From: Kiloniellales bacterium
GTDB lineage: Bacteria; Pseudomonadota; Alphaproteobacteria; Kiloniellales; JAKSDN01
Length of the DNA stretch: 61,867 bases
Assembly (NCBI GenBank): GCA_028280455.1
Contig: JANQLT010000062.1
Location: 1-61,867 of the forward strand
Reading direction: 5' to 3'
Part shown: in pieces, positions 1 through 8,251 of the stretch
Layout: every line of letters starts with the position of its first letter
How positions within the stretch are numbered: the first letter of the stretch is position 1
Translations under genes and position numbers: made by a program
The notes under the pieces: generated by a model
What the model was told of the DNA's origin: nothing
What the model saw: only the letters and a program-made list of their open reading frames with translations
The model's database searches: none

Positions 1-104
1 TCACGGCACCGGCCCGCTCCCCCTCCCGGCCAGCCACGGCAGTATCCTATTGGGTGGCCGGGAGGGGGAGCGGGCCGGTGCCGTCCGATCGGAAAACGCT
101 CTAG
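1..104 (-). repeat. Palindromic dispersed element, family A, copy 1
   Basis: A near-perfect long inverted repeat with GC-rich arms (GGCACCGGCCCGCTCCCCCT and its complement) around a short centre containing AGTATCCTATTGGGTGG. It ends in GGAAAACGCTCTAG, the element's conserved terminus. The same element occurs at 51975-52104 and 55607-55735 in the opposite orientation, as a diverged form at 26813-26891, and as a half copy near 60070. It is non-coding and could form a strong hairpin on either strand. Confidence 0.85.
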
Positions 105-177
105 GCGCGACGCCCTGTCTCCCCCGCCAAGCTGTGGCATGATCCCCGGCCCCAGCAGGGCCAGGGAGGCACGCGCC

Positions 178-966
178 ATGACCTATGAGACCATCCACTT
201 CGAGACGGCCGAGGCGATCGCCACGATCACGCTCGACCGCCCGGACAACGCCAACGCTCTGAATCCGGCGATGGGCCGGGAGCTCTACGACGCGGCGTTG
301 CGCTGCGCGGCCGACGGCGGCATCCGCGCCGTCATCGTCACCGGCAAGGGCAAGATGTTCTGCGCCGGCGGCGATCTGAAGGCCTTCCACGAGCAAGGCG
401 ATCAGGCCTCGGCCATGGTCACGCGCCTGGCCAGCGACCTGCACGCGGCCTTGACCCGTCTGGCCCACCTGGACGCGCCGGTCGTCATGGCGGTCAACGG
501 CATGGCCGCGGGCGCCGGCTTCTCCCTGGCGCTCTCCGGGGATTTCATCATCGCCAGCGAAGCCGCGCGCTTCGTCTCCGCCTACACCGGCGCGGGCCTG
601 ACGCCGGACGGCTCCTCCACCTACTTCCTGCCGAAGCACGTCGGCCTGCTGCGCGCCAAGGAGCTGCTCTTCACCAACCGGGTCCTGAGCGCCGAGGAGG
701 CCTGCGCCTGGGGCCTCGCCAACAAGGTCGTGCCGCCCGATGCGCTGATGGCCGAAGCCCGGAGTCTCGCCGCCGGCTTCGCCCAGGGCCCGACGCGCGT
801 CTTCGGCGCCCTCAAGCAGCTCCTCCTGAGCGCCTACGACAGCCCCCTGGAAAGCCAGCTCGAGCGCGAGACCCGAAACATCGCCATGACCGTCGGCAGC
901 CGCGACGGCCGCCACGGGATCGAGAGCTTCTTGGCAAAGAAGCCGCCGAGCTTCCAGGGCGAATAG
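178..966 (+). CDS. Enoyl-CoA hydratase/isomerase family protein
   Basis: A 262-residue crotonase-superfamily protein, the usual length for the family. The oxyanion-hole segments are visible: MFCAGGDLKAF near residue 60 and the core NGMAAGAGFSLALSGD near residues 108-123, followed by GLTPDGSSTYFLPKHVG. An Asp in this last segment rather than the hydratase Glu resembles PaaG-like isomerases, so the reaction could be double-bond isomerisation rather than hydration. I chose the ATG at 178 because it is preceded by an AGGGAGGC ribosome binding site; an upstream in-frame ATG at 139 would only add a low-complexity leader. It probably acts in cytoplasmic fatty-acid or aromatic acyl-CoA degradation. 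It stands alone, with no beta-oxidation partners nearby. Confidence 0.9.
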   Translation: MTYETIHFETAEAIATITLDRPDNANALNPAMGRELYDAALRCAADGGIRAVIVTGKGKMFCAGGDLKAFHEQGDQASAMVTRLASDLHAALTRLAHLDAPVVMAVNGMAAGAGFSLALSGDFIIASEAARFVSAYTGAGLTPDGSSTYFLPKHVGLLRAKELLFTNRVLSAEEACAWGLANKVVPPDALMAEARSLAAGFAQGPTRVFGALKQLLLSAYDSPLESQLERETRNIAMTVGSRDGRHGIESFLAKKPPSFQGE

Positions 967-1382
967 TCCCTTCCGTCACGGCGAGCGAAGCGATGCCGCC
1001 CGGAGTCTCGATCCTGAGACTTCATTCCGGCTCGCCACGCCGCTTGGCACCGGCTCGTAATCGCACGCTGCGCCAGGCTTATGCTTCGTGAGGCTCATGC
1101 TTCGTCAAGCTCATGCTTCGTCAGGCTCAGCATGAGGGCAGGAGAACGCGCTCCTCACCCTGAGCCTCCTCATCCCGAGCTTGTCGAGGGACGAAGGGTG
1201 AATTGGGCGATGGACTTGGTCGGTTCGGTGCGGGCAGCTGCGCCGGAGATTCTGACACGGATGAACACGGATAGAGGAAAACCAAATGAGTTGTATTTGG
1301 CTATCCCTGTCCATCCGTGTCATCCCTTCAATGTCAAAGCATGACCGGCGACCGGCCCGACCTGCCCTGTCGACACCCACCA
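967..1382. other. Gene-free stretch with repeats
   Basis: About 416 bases without a supported gene. It holds three to four partly overlapping copies of a short repeat around ATGCTTCGTCAGGCTCA (1074-1135), a CTCACCCTGAGC-type repeat (1150-1195), and an AT-richer long inverted repeat at 1253-1322. The short ORFs here have no protein-like character. Confidence 0.7.
1253..1322. repeat. 70-bp imperfect long hairpin
   Basis: The outer arms TGACACGGATG and CATCCGTGTCA are exact complements. A second arm pair (ACACGGATAG / CTATCCCTGT) and an inner CCAAAT...ATTTGG pair continue the stem. It is clearly richer in A+T than its surroundings. No protein is encoded and no target duplication is obvious. A MITE-like remnant is possible. 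Confidence 0.6.
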
Positions 1383-1835
1383 CTACGCCGTCTCGAAACC
1401 CTCGCAGGTCAAGACCAGCTCCTCCATCGCCACCTCGTTGGTCGTCGCCGAGAGCGTCGGGCCGCTGTATTTCATCGGCCAGGCGTTGGTCAGCTTCCAG
1501 GACTGCACCGTCGCCTGGCGGTCTTCCGACAGCAGGCTGATCTCGACGTCGCGGCGGAGCTGCGGGTCGCCGGTGATCGCCTGGCGGATCCAGTCGTAGA
1601 GGTCGGTCGAGCCGATCACGCCGCGCTTCAAGGTGACGTCCGAGACCTTGGCCAGGCCCGGCAGCTTGCGCGGCCAGTTGCTGCGCTCGTTGCCGTTGCG
1701 GTACTCGATGGGCGTGACCTCGACCCCGAGGCCGCTGACCTCGCTGAAGCCGGCCTGCGGCTCGTTGGGGTCGGCCTGGCCCAGGCTCACCAGGAAATTG
1801 AACTGGCTGTAGGGGTTCTCGCGATAGACCGCCAC
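1383..1835 (-). CDS. Phage-tail/contractile-injection inner-tube-like protein
   Basis: A 150-residue protein with the conserved pattern of the T4 gp19-like / Afp1-type tube family (TIGR02241 style): FNFLVSLG near the start, GFSEVSGLGVEVTPIEYRNG, a KLPGLAKVSDVTLKRGV segment, DLYDWIR, and a C-terminal NAWPMKYSGPTLSATTNEVA stretch. In phages and extracellular contractile injection systems such proteins stack into the inner tube. I chose the GTG at 1835 because AAAGGAG lies 7 bases upstream; the open frame beyond it is low-quality sequence. It lies 13 bases downstream of the AAA+/tube fusion gene on the same strand, so the two probably form one transcript. No sheath, baseplate or spike gene is present in the window. 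Confidence 0.85.
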   Translation of the reverse strand: MAVYRENPYSQFNFLVSLGQADPNEPQAGFSEVSGLGVEVTPIEYRNGNERSNWPRKLPGLAKVSDVTLKRGVIGSTDLYDWIRQAITGDPQLRRDVEISLLSEDRQATVQSWKLTNAWPMKYSGPTLSATTNEVAMEELVLTCEGFETA

Positions 1836-1848
1836 TCTGCTTCTCCTT

Positions 1849-2739
1849 TCACAGCCACTCGACGTCGTCGTAACGGATCTCGATCTCCTCGAAGGCCAGC
1901 TCGCCCCCGATGGCATCGAAGCTGGGGCCGCGCCAGCGCAGCGGCCGGCAGCCGGTGAAGCGCCAGCGGTTGACCGGTCTCCGGCCCGGCTCGGCGAGCT
2001 GCCAAAGCTCGATGCTGCGCACGGCGTCCTTGCCGTCGCGCTGGGCGCGGCGCCAGTGGTAGAGGTCCTTGGAGCGGCTGAGCGCCCGGCGCAGCACGAG
2101 CCGCGACGACTCCCCGTCCGTACCGTCGTCCTCGGCGTCGCCCAAGCCGCCGACGCTGCAGAAGCCGATCTCCAGGTCGCCGATGAAGACCAGGAAGTGG
2201 CGGTTGCTCAGCGGCTCGTCCCAACGCGGCCGGCGCGCGGCCGCCCTTTCGTCGCGGGCGCGCAGCGCGACCACGACGTCCGCGGCGCGGCTCAGCTTGG
2301 CGCCGGGCCCGGCGGGTTGGTCGACAGCGAGGCAAACCGGTCCCTTATGTCGCTTCACGGCCTTGAGGAAGCTGACCTCCAGGTTGGCATAGCGGTCGTG
2401 CGAGTCCTTCACGGCGCCGCGCCGGCCGAAGAGCGCGTCGGCCTCGTCGAAGAACAGGGCCATCTTCGCCGCGTCGGCCTCGGCGAAGATGGCCTTCAGC
2501 TTCTTCCCGGTCTCGCCAACGCCTTTTGACATCAAGAGCGAAAGGTCGACGGTCTGCAGGACCAGGCCGCGCGACTCCGCCAGCGCCTTGACGAGCCGAG
2601 ACAGCTCATCCGGGCCCGCGCCCTCGAGGACGATCAGCGGGTCCTTGCCGCGCTTGCCGGCCTTGGCCGCCGCCGCCGAGAGCGCCTCGGCGTCCCCGGA
2701 CTCGACCTCGATCCTGACCGGCCCCACGCGCTTGGCCAT
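1849..2739 (-). CDS. Degenerate AAA+ domain fused to an inner-tube-like domain
   Basis: A 296-residue protein with two recognisable halves. Residues 33-160 resemble the AAA+ ATPase that accompanies contractile injection systems: LSLLMSKGVGET (67-77), a Walker-B-like ALFFDEADALFG (94-105) and KDSHDRYANLEVSFL (111-125). The P-loop expected near residue 40 is replaced by LEGAGPDELS, and the sensor region is also altered, so ATP hydrolysis is unlikely. Residues 178-296 match the tube family: RHFLVFIGDLEIGFCSVGGL, KDLYHWRRAQRDGK, NRWRFTGCRPLRWRGPSFDA. In known systems the ATPase and tube proteins are separate polypeptides. It precedes a stand-alone tube-like gene. I see the fusion directly in one uninterrupted frame; its function is unknown. 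Confidence 0.75.
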   Translation of the reverse strand: MAKRVGPVRIEVESGDAEALSAAAAKAGKRGKDPLIVLEGAGPDELSRLVKALAESRGLVLQTVDLSLLMSKGVGETGKKLKAIFAEADAAKMALFFDEADALFGRRGAVKDSHDRYANLEVSFLKAVKRHKGPVCLAVDQPAGPGAKLSRAADVVVALRARDERAAARRPRWDEPLSNRHFLVFIGDLEIGFCSVGGLGDAEDDGTDGESSRLVLRRALSRSKDLYHWRRAQRDGKDAVRSIELWQLAEPGRRPVNRWRFTGCRPLRWRGPSFDAIGGELAFEEIEIRYDDVEWL

Positions 2740-2878
2740 GCCCCGCCCTTCCCGCTTCCGCAGGCTCTCAGCGCATCACGCGGCTCGGATCGGCACAAGC
2801 GAACGGCCAGCGAAAGCGACGCCCGGCCCCTTTTTGGCCCCTGGAATCGAGGGCGCGCGCCCTATCCGCCCCAGCCGC

Positions 2879-2995
2879 CATCCTCGGGCGGAGCGAAGCG
2901 GAGACCCGGGGATCCATGTCTGGGCCTGGGGCCAAGCCGCGCCGTGGATCCTCGGGTCGGCGTGCCGCTGCGCGGCCCTTGCCCGAGGATGACAG
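2879..2995. repeat. Intergenic repeat, family D variant
   Basis: Paired segments ATCCTCGGGCGGAGCGAAGC / GTGGATCCTCGGGTC and TTGCCCGAGGATGACAG form nested complementary arms. This resembles the CGGGCTTGACCCG-type intergenic repeats at 9094, 33844 and 48091. It is located just after the end of pheT. Confidence 0.55.
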
Positions 2996-3025
2996 AGAGG
3001 GAGTCGGCGCGGACCCTCTCCGTCC

Positions 3026-5440
3026 TCAACCCCGCAAGGTCCCGCCGGTCGCCTTCTCCACCGCGGCGACGATCTTGCCGGAGACGGCCTCCAGCTCGGC
3101 GTCGGTCAGGGTGTGCTCGACGGGCTGCAGGGTGACGGCGAGGGCGAGCGACTTCTTGCCCTCGTCGATGCCCTTGCCCTGGTAGGCGTCGAAGACCTGG
3201 ACCTCGGCGATCAGCGCCTTCTCCGCGCCCCGGGCCGCGCGCTGGGCCTTCTCCGCGGGCACGTCGGCGTCCATCAGGAAGGCGAAGTCGCGCACCACGG
3301 GCTGGAAGGCCGAGAGCTTGAGCATCGGCTTGGCCTTGCCGCCTTTCGCCTTGGGCACCGGGAGGCGCTCGAGGAAGACCTCGAAGCCGGCAGCCGGGCC
3401 CTTGAGGCCGAGGCGCCCGCAAACGCCCGGATGCAGCACGCCGAAGTGGGCCAGCACGTTGGGGCCGAGCCGCAGCACGCCGGACTGGCCCGGGTGGTAC
3501 CAGGCCGGCGCGTCGGTCGTCACCTGCAGGTTGCCGACCGGCGCCTCGCAGGCCTCGAGCACGGCCAGGGCGTCGGCCTTGGCGTCGAAGGCGTCGACCG
3601 CCTGGCTCTGGGCCGACCAGTGGCGCGGCGCGGCGAGGCCCGTGCGCAGGCCGGCCGCCACCTCGTCCTGGCCCTTCGGCGTGTCGTCGCGGTACTGCGG
3701 GCCGACCTCGAAGAGGCCGACGTCGGGGAAGCCGCGGTCGACGTTGCGCGCCGCCGCCGGGATCAGGCAGGCGAGGATCGCCGGCCGCATGACGTCGAGA
3801 TCGCTGCTGATCGGGTTGATCAGCTTGAGCTCGTCGAGCACGCCGCCGAACAGGGTCGCGTCCCGGCTGGAGACGAAGGACCAGGTGACCGCTTCGTCGA
3901 GCCCGCGCCAGGCCAGGGCGGTGCGAGCCAGGGCCTGGCGGCGCTCCAAGGTGGAGATGGCCGAGGCCGGCAGGTGTCCGTCCAGGCTGGTCGGCACGCT
4001 CGGCAGGTGGTCGTAGCCGTGGATGCGCGCGACCTCCTCGACCAGGCAGGCCTCGCCCTCGATGTCGGGGCGCCAGGCGGGCACCTGGCAGAGCAGGCGC
4101 TCGGGCTCTTCGGTAACGCCGAAGCCGAGGTCCTCGAGGATCCGGCGCTGCTCGGGCAGGGCGATCTCGATGCCGGCGAGGCTTTGCACGCGCGTGCCGC
4201 GCAGGGCGATCTCGCGCCGCCAGTCCGGCAGGGCGCCGGCCGAGACGACTCCGCTCGCCTCGCCGCCGCAGAGCTCGGCGACCAGGCGCGCCGCGACCTC
4301 GCAGCCCCACTCGGCGGAGAGCGGATCGACGCCGCGCTCGAAGCGGTAGCGCGCGTCCGAATGGATGCCGAGCCGCCGGCCGGTGCGCGCGACCCGCAGC
4401 GGGTCGAAGAGCGCGACCTCGAGGAAGACCTCGCTGGTCTCCTCGGTGACGCCGGAGAGCTCGCCGCCCATGACGCCGCCGATGCCCTGGGGCGCGACCT
4501 CGTCGGCGATGATCACCATCTCCGGGTCGAGCGCGTAGGTCTTGCCGTCGAGGGCCAGGATCTCCTCGCCCTCGCGCGCCATGCGCATGGTCAGGTCGCC
4601 CTTGAGCTTGGCCGCGTCGAAGACGTGCAGCGGCCGGCCCAGGTCCATGGTCACGAAGTTAGTGATGTCGACCAGCGCCGAGATCGGCCGCAGGCCGATG
4701 GCCTGGAGCCGGTCCTGCAGCCAGCGCGGCGAGGGCCCGTTCTTGACCTTGCGGAAGCTCCGGCCGGCGACGTAGGGGCAGGCCGCGCCGAGGCCCTCCG
4801 GCAGGTCGCGCAGCCAGCGCCGCGGGCTATCGAAGACGCCCGGCACGGCGGCCGCGTCGCCAAGATACTCGGGCGCCTTGAGGCGGCCGAGGCCGGCGGC
4901 GGCCAAGTCGCGGGCGATGCCGTGGACACCCAGGCAGTCGCCGCGGTTCGGCGTGATGCCGAGATCGATCACGGGATCGTCGAGGCCCATGGTGGCAGCG
5001 AAGGGCTGGCCGACCTCGGCGTCCTCGGGCAGCTCGATGATGCCCTCGTGCTCGTCGGACAGGCCCATCTCGCGCTCCGAGACCAGCATGCCGTTGCTGG
5101 CCTCGCCGCGGATCTTGCCGGCCTTGAGCAGCAGGTCGGTGCCCGGGATGGTGGCGCCGACCGGCGCGAAGACGCCCTTCATGCCCGTGCGCGCGTTGGG
5201 CGCGCCGCAGACCACCTGCACCTCCTCCTTGCCGGTGTCGACGATGCAGACCCGCAGGCGCTCGGCGTTGGGGTGCTGCCGGGCCTCCTTGACGAAGGCC
5301 ACGGTGAAAGGCGCCAGCGCCTTCGCCCGGTCCTCGATCGATTCGACCTCGAGGCCGATCATCGACAGGGTGGTGGCGATCTCATCGAGAGGCCGGTCGG
5401 TCTCGAGATGCCGCTTCAGCCAGGACAGCGTGAACTTCAT
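3026..5440 (-). CDS. pheT: Phenylalanine--tRNA ligase beta subunit
   Basis: An 804-residue protein, typical for bacterial PheT. It begins MKFTLSWLKRHLETDRPLDE and contains the N-terminal tRNA-binding OB fold (VVCGAPNARTGMKGVFAPVG near residues 65-85), the B3/B4 editing region, the B5 segment (ITNFVTMDLGRPLHVFDAAK) and a C-terminal ferredoxin-like anticodon-binding domain (FQPVVRDFAFLMD). With PheS it forms the cytoplasmic (alpha-beta)2 enzyme that charges tRNA-Phe. I chose the ATG at 5440, which has a GAGGAGG site upstream; the open frame continues through an intergenic repeat and is not coding there. It lies downstream of pheS but is separated by about 250 bases of repeats, unusually far for this pair. 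Confidence 0.97.
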   Translation of the reverse strand: MKFTLSWLKRHLETDRPLDEIATTLSMIGLEVESIEDRAKALAPFTVAFVKEARQHPNAERLRVCIVDTGKEEVQVVCGAPNARTGMKGVFAPVGATIPGTDLLLKAGKIRGEASNGMLVSEREMGLSDEHEGIIELPEDAEVGQPFAATMGLDDPVIDLGITPNRGDCLGVHGIARDLAAAGLGRLKAPEYLGDAAAVPGVFDSPRRWLRDLPEGLGAACPYVAGRSFRKVKNGPSPRWLQDRLQAIGLRPISALVDITNFVTMDLGRPLHVFDAAKLKGDLTMRMAREGEEILALDGKTYALDPEMVIIADEVAPQGIGGVMGGELSGVTEETSEVFLEVALFDPLRVARTGRRLGIHSDARYRFERGVDPLSAEWGCEVAARLVAELCGGEASGVVSAGALPDWRREIALRGTRVQSLAGIEIALPEQRRILEDLGFGVTEEPERLLCQVPAWRPDIEGEACLVEEVARIHGYDHLPSVPTSLDGHLPASAISTLERRQALARTALAWRGLDEAVTWSFVSSRDATLFGGVLDELKLINPISSDLDVMRPAILACLIPAAARNVDRGFPDVGLFEVGPQYRDDTPKGQDEVAAGLRTGLAAPRHWSAQSQAVDAFDAKADALAVLEACEAPVGNLQVTTDAPAWYHPGQSGVLRLGPNVLAHFGVLHPGVCGRLGLKGPAAGFEVFLERLPVPKAKGGKAKPMLKLSAFQPVVRDFAFLMDADVPAEKAQRAARGAEKALIAEVQVFDAYQGKGIDEGKKSLALAVTLQPVEHTLTDAELEAVSGKIVAAVEKATGGTLRG

Positions 5441-5477
5441 GACGTGACCCTCCTCGGAGAGGACGCTGCGAGCCGCC

Positions 5478-5665
5478 CATGCTTCGTCAGGCTCAGCATG
5501 AGGTTGTGCCACGGCTGCGCTTGTCTCGCCTCGCTCTGAACCGGGAGAGGGAGCGGCTGGCTCGACCGTGGCAGGTCGGCTTCATGCTTCGTCAGGCTCA
5601 GCATGAGGCCTTTGCCCGGCAACAATCCCTGCGCCTCACCCTGAGCCTGACGAAGGGGGAGGTCG
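5478..5665. repeat. Short repeats between pheS and pheT, family C
   Basis: Two copies of CATGCTTCGTCAGGCTCAGC followed by ATGAGG (5479-5505 and 5582-5608), plus a complementary CTCACCCTGAGCCTGACGAAGG at about 5636-5657. The same short repeat clusters at 1074-1195. It spreads apart the otherwise adjacent pheS and pheT genes. Confidence 0.7.
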
Positions 5666-5693
5666 GCACGGCCGGGGAGCTTGCTCGTTCCCA

Positions 5694-6767
5694 TCACAGC
5701 CCCCTGACCATGGACGGCTCGGCCAGGGGCACGAAGCCGTAGTGGCGCAGCCAGCGGATGTCGGCCTCGTAGAAGGTGCGCAGGTCCGGGATGCCGTACT
5801 TCAGCATGGCGATGCGCTCGATGCCCATGCCGAAGGCGTAGCCCTGGTAGCGGCTGGAATCGATGCCGCAGTTCTCCAGCACCTTGGGGTGCACCATGCC
5901 GGAGCCGAGGATCTCCAGCCAGTCGTCGCCCGCGCCTATCTTCAGCTCGCCGCCGGCGCGCGAGCAGCCGATGTCGACCTCCGCCGAGGGCTCGGTGAAG
6001 GGGAAGTAGCTGGCGCGGAAGCGCACCGGCAGGTCCTCGACGCCGAAGATCGCCCGGCAGAACTCGACCAGGGTGCCCTTGAGGTGGCCCATGTGGGTCG
6101 TCTCGTCGACCACCAGGCCCTCGAGCTGGTGGAACATCGGCGTGTGGGTCGCGTCGTAGTCGGCGCGGAAGGTGCGGCCCGGCACGATGATCCGGATCGG
6201 CGGCTCGACCGCCTGCATGGTGCGGATCTGCACCGGCGAGGTGTGGGTGCGCAGCACCATGCGCTGCCCCTCGGCGTTCTCCGGCAGATAGAAGGTGTCC
6301 ATCTCCTGGCGCGCCGGGTGCTCCTCGTGGATGTTGAGGGCGGTGAAGTTGTGGAAGTCGTCCTCGATGTGCGGCCCGGTGGCCACCGAGAAGCCCATCT
6401 CGCCGAAGATCGCGATCATCTCCTCGACGGTGCGGCTGATCGGGTGCAGCCGGCCGAGGCGCGTCGGCCGGGGCGGCAGCGAGACGTCGACCCGCTCGCG
6501 GGCCAGGCGCGCCTCCAGCTCGGCGTCGGCCAGCTCGCTCTGGCGTGCCTCGATGGCCGCGGCGACCTCGTCCTTGACCCGGTTCAGGGCCTCGCCCTGC
6601 AGCTTGCGCTGCTCCGGCTCCAGCCCGCCGAGGCCCTTGAAGAGCGCGGTGATCGAGCCCTTCTTGCCGAGCGCGCCGACCCGCACGCTCTCCAGGGCGC
6701 CGAGGTCGGCGGCCGCGGCGGCCGCGTCCATCACCTCGCTGCGTAGGCTCTCCAGTTCGTTCGTCAT
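5694..6767 (-). CDS. pheS: Phenylalanine--tRNA ligase alpha subunit
   Basis: A 357-residue catalytic subunit of normal length. It has an N-terminal coiled-coil arm (residues about 1-85) followed by the class II synthetase core: [20 protein letters not shown], the motif-2 region [19 protein letters not shown], and motif 3 with [17 protein letters not shown]. It activates phenylalanine and partners with PheT. I chose the ATG at 6767, where [12 protein letters not shown] starts the coiled coil; upstream in-frame codons cross an intergenic hairpin. It follows rplT on the same strand. Confidence 0.97.
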   Translation of the reverse strand: MTNELESLRSEVMDAAAAAADLGALESVRVGALGKKGSITALFKGLGGLEPEQRKLQGEALNRVKDEVAAAIEARQSELADAELEARLARERVDVSLPPRPTRLGRLHPISRTVEEMIAIFGEMGFSVATGPHIEDDFHNFTALNIHEEHPARQEMDTFYLPENAEGQRMVLRTHTSPVQIRTMQAVEPPIRIIVPGRTFRADYDATHTPMFHQLEGLVVDETTHMGHLKGTLVEFCRAIFGVEDLPVRFRASYFPFTEPSAEVDIGCSRAGGELKIGAGDDWLEILGSGMVHPKVLENCGIDSSRYQGYAFGMGIERIAMLKYGIPDLRTFYEADIRWLRHYGFVPLAEPSMVRGL

Positions 6768-6816
6768 ATCGGCGCTCCACCGCGCATCCTGATGTCCGTC
6801 ATGGTCCAAGCAAAGA

Positions 6817-6845
6817 AAGGGCGGGCCCGGCTCCGGGCCGCCCTT
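6817..6845 (-). terminator. Terminator or attenuator between rplT and pheS
   Basis: On the minus strand, AAGGGCGGCCCGG and CCGGGCCCGCCCTT form a 13-bp stem with one bulge and a 2-base loop, followed by TCTTTGCTTGG. It lies between the end of rplT and the start of pheS. It could end rpmI-rplT transcripts or act in the leader of pheST, where attenuation is known in other bacteria. No leader peptide rich in Phe codons was found. Confidence 0.6.
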
Positions 6846-6889
6846 CCTTCTCCGTCGTCTTGCTGAACGACGCCCCGGGGGGCGCCGCG

Positions 6890-7246
6890 CTAATCCAGGG
6901 CAGCCTGAGCCTTTTCGACCAAGGCCCTAAAGCTCTCGGGCTCGCGCACGGCGAGGTCGGAGAGCACCTTGCGGTCGAGCTCGATGCCGGCGCGCTTGAT
7001 GCCGTTCATGAACTGGGCGTAGGTCAGGCCGTGCTCGCGGGCACCGGCGTTGATCCGCTGGATCCAGAGCGCGCGGAAGTTCCGCTTGCGCGCCCGCCGG
7101 TCGCGGTAGGCGTACTGCAGCCCCTTCTCGACCCGCTGGATCGCCGAGCGGAAGACGTTCTTCGAGCGGCCACGGTAGCCCTTGGCCTGCTTGACCAGCT
7201 TCTTGTGCCGGGCGTGGGTGGTGACACCCCTTTTGACGCGTGACAT
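6890..7246 (-). CDS. rplT: 50S ribosomal protein L20
   Basis: A 118-residue protein beginning [20 protein letters not shown] with the typical Arg/Lys-rich N-terminal helix and the C-terminal globular part ([21 protein letters not shown]). It binds 23S rRNA early in large-subunit assembly. It is 16 bases downstream of rpmI, as in most bacteria. L20 often represses its own operon in other bacteria; nothing here proves this for the present gene. Confidence 0.98.
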   Translation of the reverse strand: MSRVKRGVTTHARHKKLVKQAKGYRGRSKNVFRSAIQRVEKGLQYAYRDRRARKRNFRALWIQRINAGAREHGLTYAQFMNGIKRAGIELDRKVLSDLAVREPESFRALVEKAQAALD

Positions 7247-7262
7247 CTGTCGGTCCCTCCGC

Positions 7263-7463
7263 TCAGGCGTTGCGCAGGAAGTTGCGCAGGATGATCTTCT
7301 GGTCGGGAGCCGACATCACGCGCGTGCCCCGCGCCTTGCGCTTCATCTTCTGGGAGCGCCGACGCAGCATGTGGCGCTTGTTGGCATGGTTCATCCTGAC
7401 CTTGCCCGAGGCGGTCAGGCGGAACCGCTTCTTGGCGCCGCTCTTGGTCTTGATCTTGGGCAT
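7263..7463 (-). CDS. rpmI: 50S ribosomal protein L35
   Basis: A 66-residue basic protein beginning [20 protein letters not shown], full length for L35. It is first gene of the rpmI-rplT pair. Normally infC lies directly upstream; here hicBA and a hydrolase gene intervene on the opposite strand, and a separate promoter is visible at 7598-7626. Confidence 0.98.
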   Translation of the reverse strand: MPKIKTKSGAKKRFRLTASGKVRMNHANKRHMLRRRSQKMKRKARGTRVMSAPDQKIILRNFLRNA

Positions 7464-7597
7464 TTGTCCTCTTTCCTCAAGTCGGCCGCCCCGCCCTGCC
7501 CTTCCGGCTCGCCAGGAGGCCCGGGCCGCGGCCCATTCACCGGGCGGCCGGGCATGCCCTTACACGGGCCCGGCGCGCACCTTGTCGGGGAAGCGGG

Positions 7598-7626
7598 GTT
7601 ATAGCGATGGGCCCGGGGGCTGGCAA
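7598..7626 (-). promoter_or_regulatory. Predicted sigma-70 promoter for rpmI-rplT
   Basis: On the minus strand a TTGCCA box (7626-7621), a 17-base spacer and a TATAAC box (7603-7598) lie about 135 bases before the rpmI start. The spacing and both hexamers fit a housekeeping promoter. It would make rpmI-rplT independent of thrS-infC transcription. Confidence 0.6.
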
Positions 7627-7735
7627 GGGTGCTGGAGGGGGGACCTGGCCGGGGCCAAAAGGTGCTAAGGTGCCCGCGGAGCGCCATTTTGAGCCGACCG
7701 GGCAGCCCTTGCCCGCGGCAATTCGGAGACCGTCC

Positions 7736-7966
7736 ATGGAGCGAATCGTCAACCTGCACATCGAGAAGCTGCCCGAGGGCCTCTACCTGGCGACCTCAGA
7801 TGACGTGCAGGGTCTGGTCGCTCAAGGACGCACGGTGGCCGAGACCCTGGAGATCGCTCGAGACGTCGCCAAGAAGCTCCTGGAGGCCCAGGGAAAGGGT
7901 GACCAATCGCCGTCCCTGACGGTCGTGGGTGACTCCTTCGACTATCCCCTGATCGTCAGCGCTTAA
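7736..7966 (+). CDS. hicB: HicB-like antitoxin
   Basis: A 76-residue protein with the HicB N-terminal fold: LHIEKLPEGLYLATSDDVQG followed by LVAQGRTVAETLEIARDVAKKLLE. It is a short version without the C-terminal DNA-binding domain seen in longer HicB proteins. I chose the ATG at 7736, which has GGAG about 9 bases upstream. Its stop codon overlaps the hicA start by one base, which implies coupled translation. It should neutralise the adjacent HicA toxin. The pair runs against the flanking ribosomal genes. Confidence 0.8.
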   Translation: MERIVNLHIEKLPEGLYLATSDDVQGLVAQGRTVAETLEIARDVAKKLLEAQGKGDQSPSLTVVGDSFDYPLIVSA

Positions 7967-8190
7967 TGGGCAAGCTGGCCGGCTTTCGCTATCGCGACGT
8001 GGCGAAACGGCTCAAGGCCTTCGGCTTTGGGTTCCATCGGCAGGCAGCCGGCAGCCACGAGATCTGGCAAAACGAGCGGTCAAGTCGCTTCACCACGATC
8101 CCCAACCACCCCGGCGATATGCCCGAAGGGACTTTGCGGGCCATTCTCAAGCAGGCCGGAATTTCGCCGGAGGACTTCATCGCCAAATGA
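7966..8190 (+). CDS. hicA: HicA-like mRNA interferase toxin
   Basis: A 74-residue dsRBD-fold toxin of the HicA family: RYRDVAKRLKAFGFGFHRQA, then GSHEIWQN containing the family's catalytic His, and the end segment HPGDMPEGTLRAILKQAGIS. It cleaves mRNA in known cases. It overlaps hicB by one base. Antitoxin-before-toxin order is the less common arrangement for hic loci but is well known. Confidence 0.88.
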   Translation: MGKLAGFRYRDVAKRLKAFGFGFHRQAAGSHEIWQNERSSRFTTIPNHPGDMPEGTLRAILKQAGISPEDFIAK

Positions 8191-8251
8191 CAGCCTCAGT
8201 GCTTGGCGATTGGGCAATCGCCTTCGAGCCCATTGAGACGAGGCGGCAGTG

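Noticed and set aside
1383..2739. A resident prophage
   Set aside because: Only two tube-like genes are present. There is no integrase, capsid, terminase or tail-length gene, and flanking genes are ordinary chromosomal ones.
5478..5665. A leader peptide or regulatory RNA between pheS and pheT
   Set aside because: The sequence is a cluster of the same short repeat found at 1074-1195, so it is better explained by repeat insertion.
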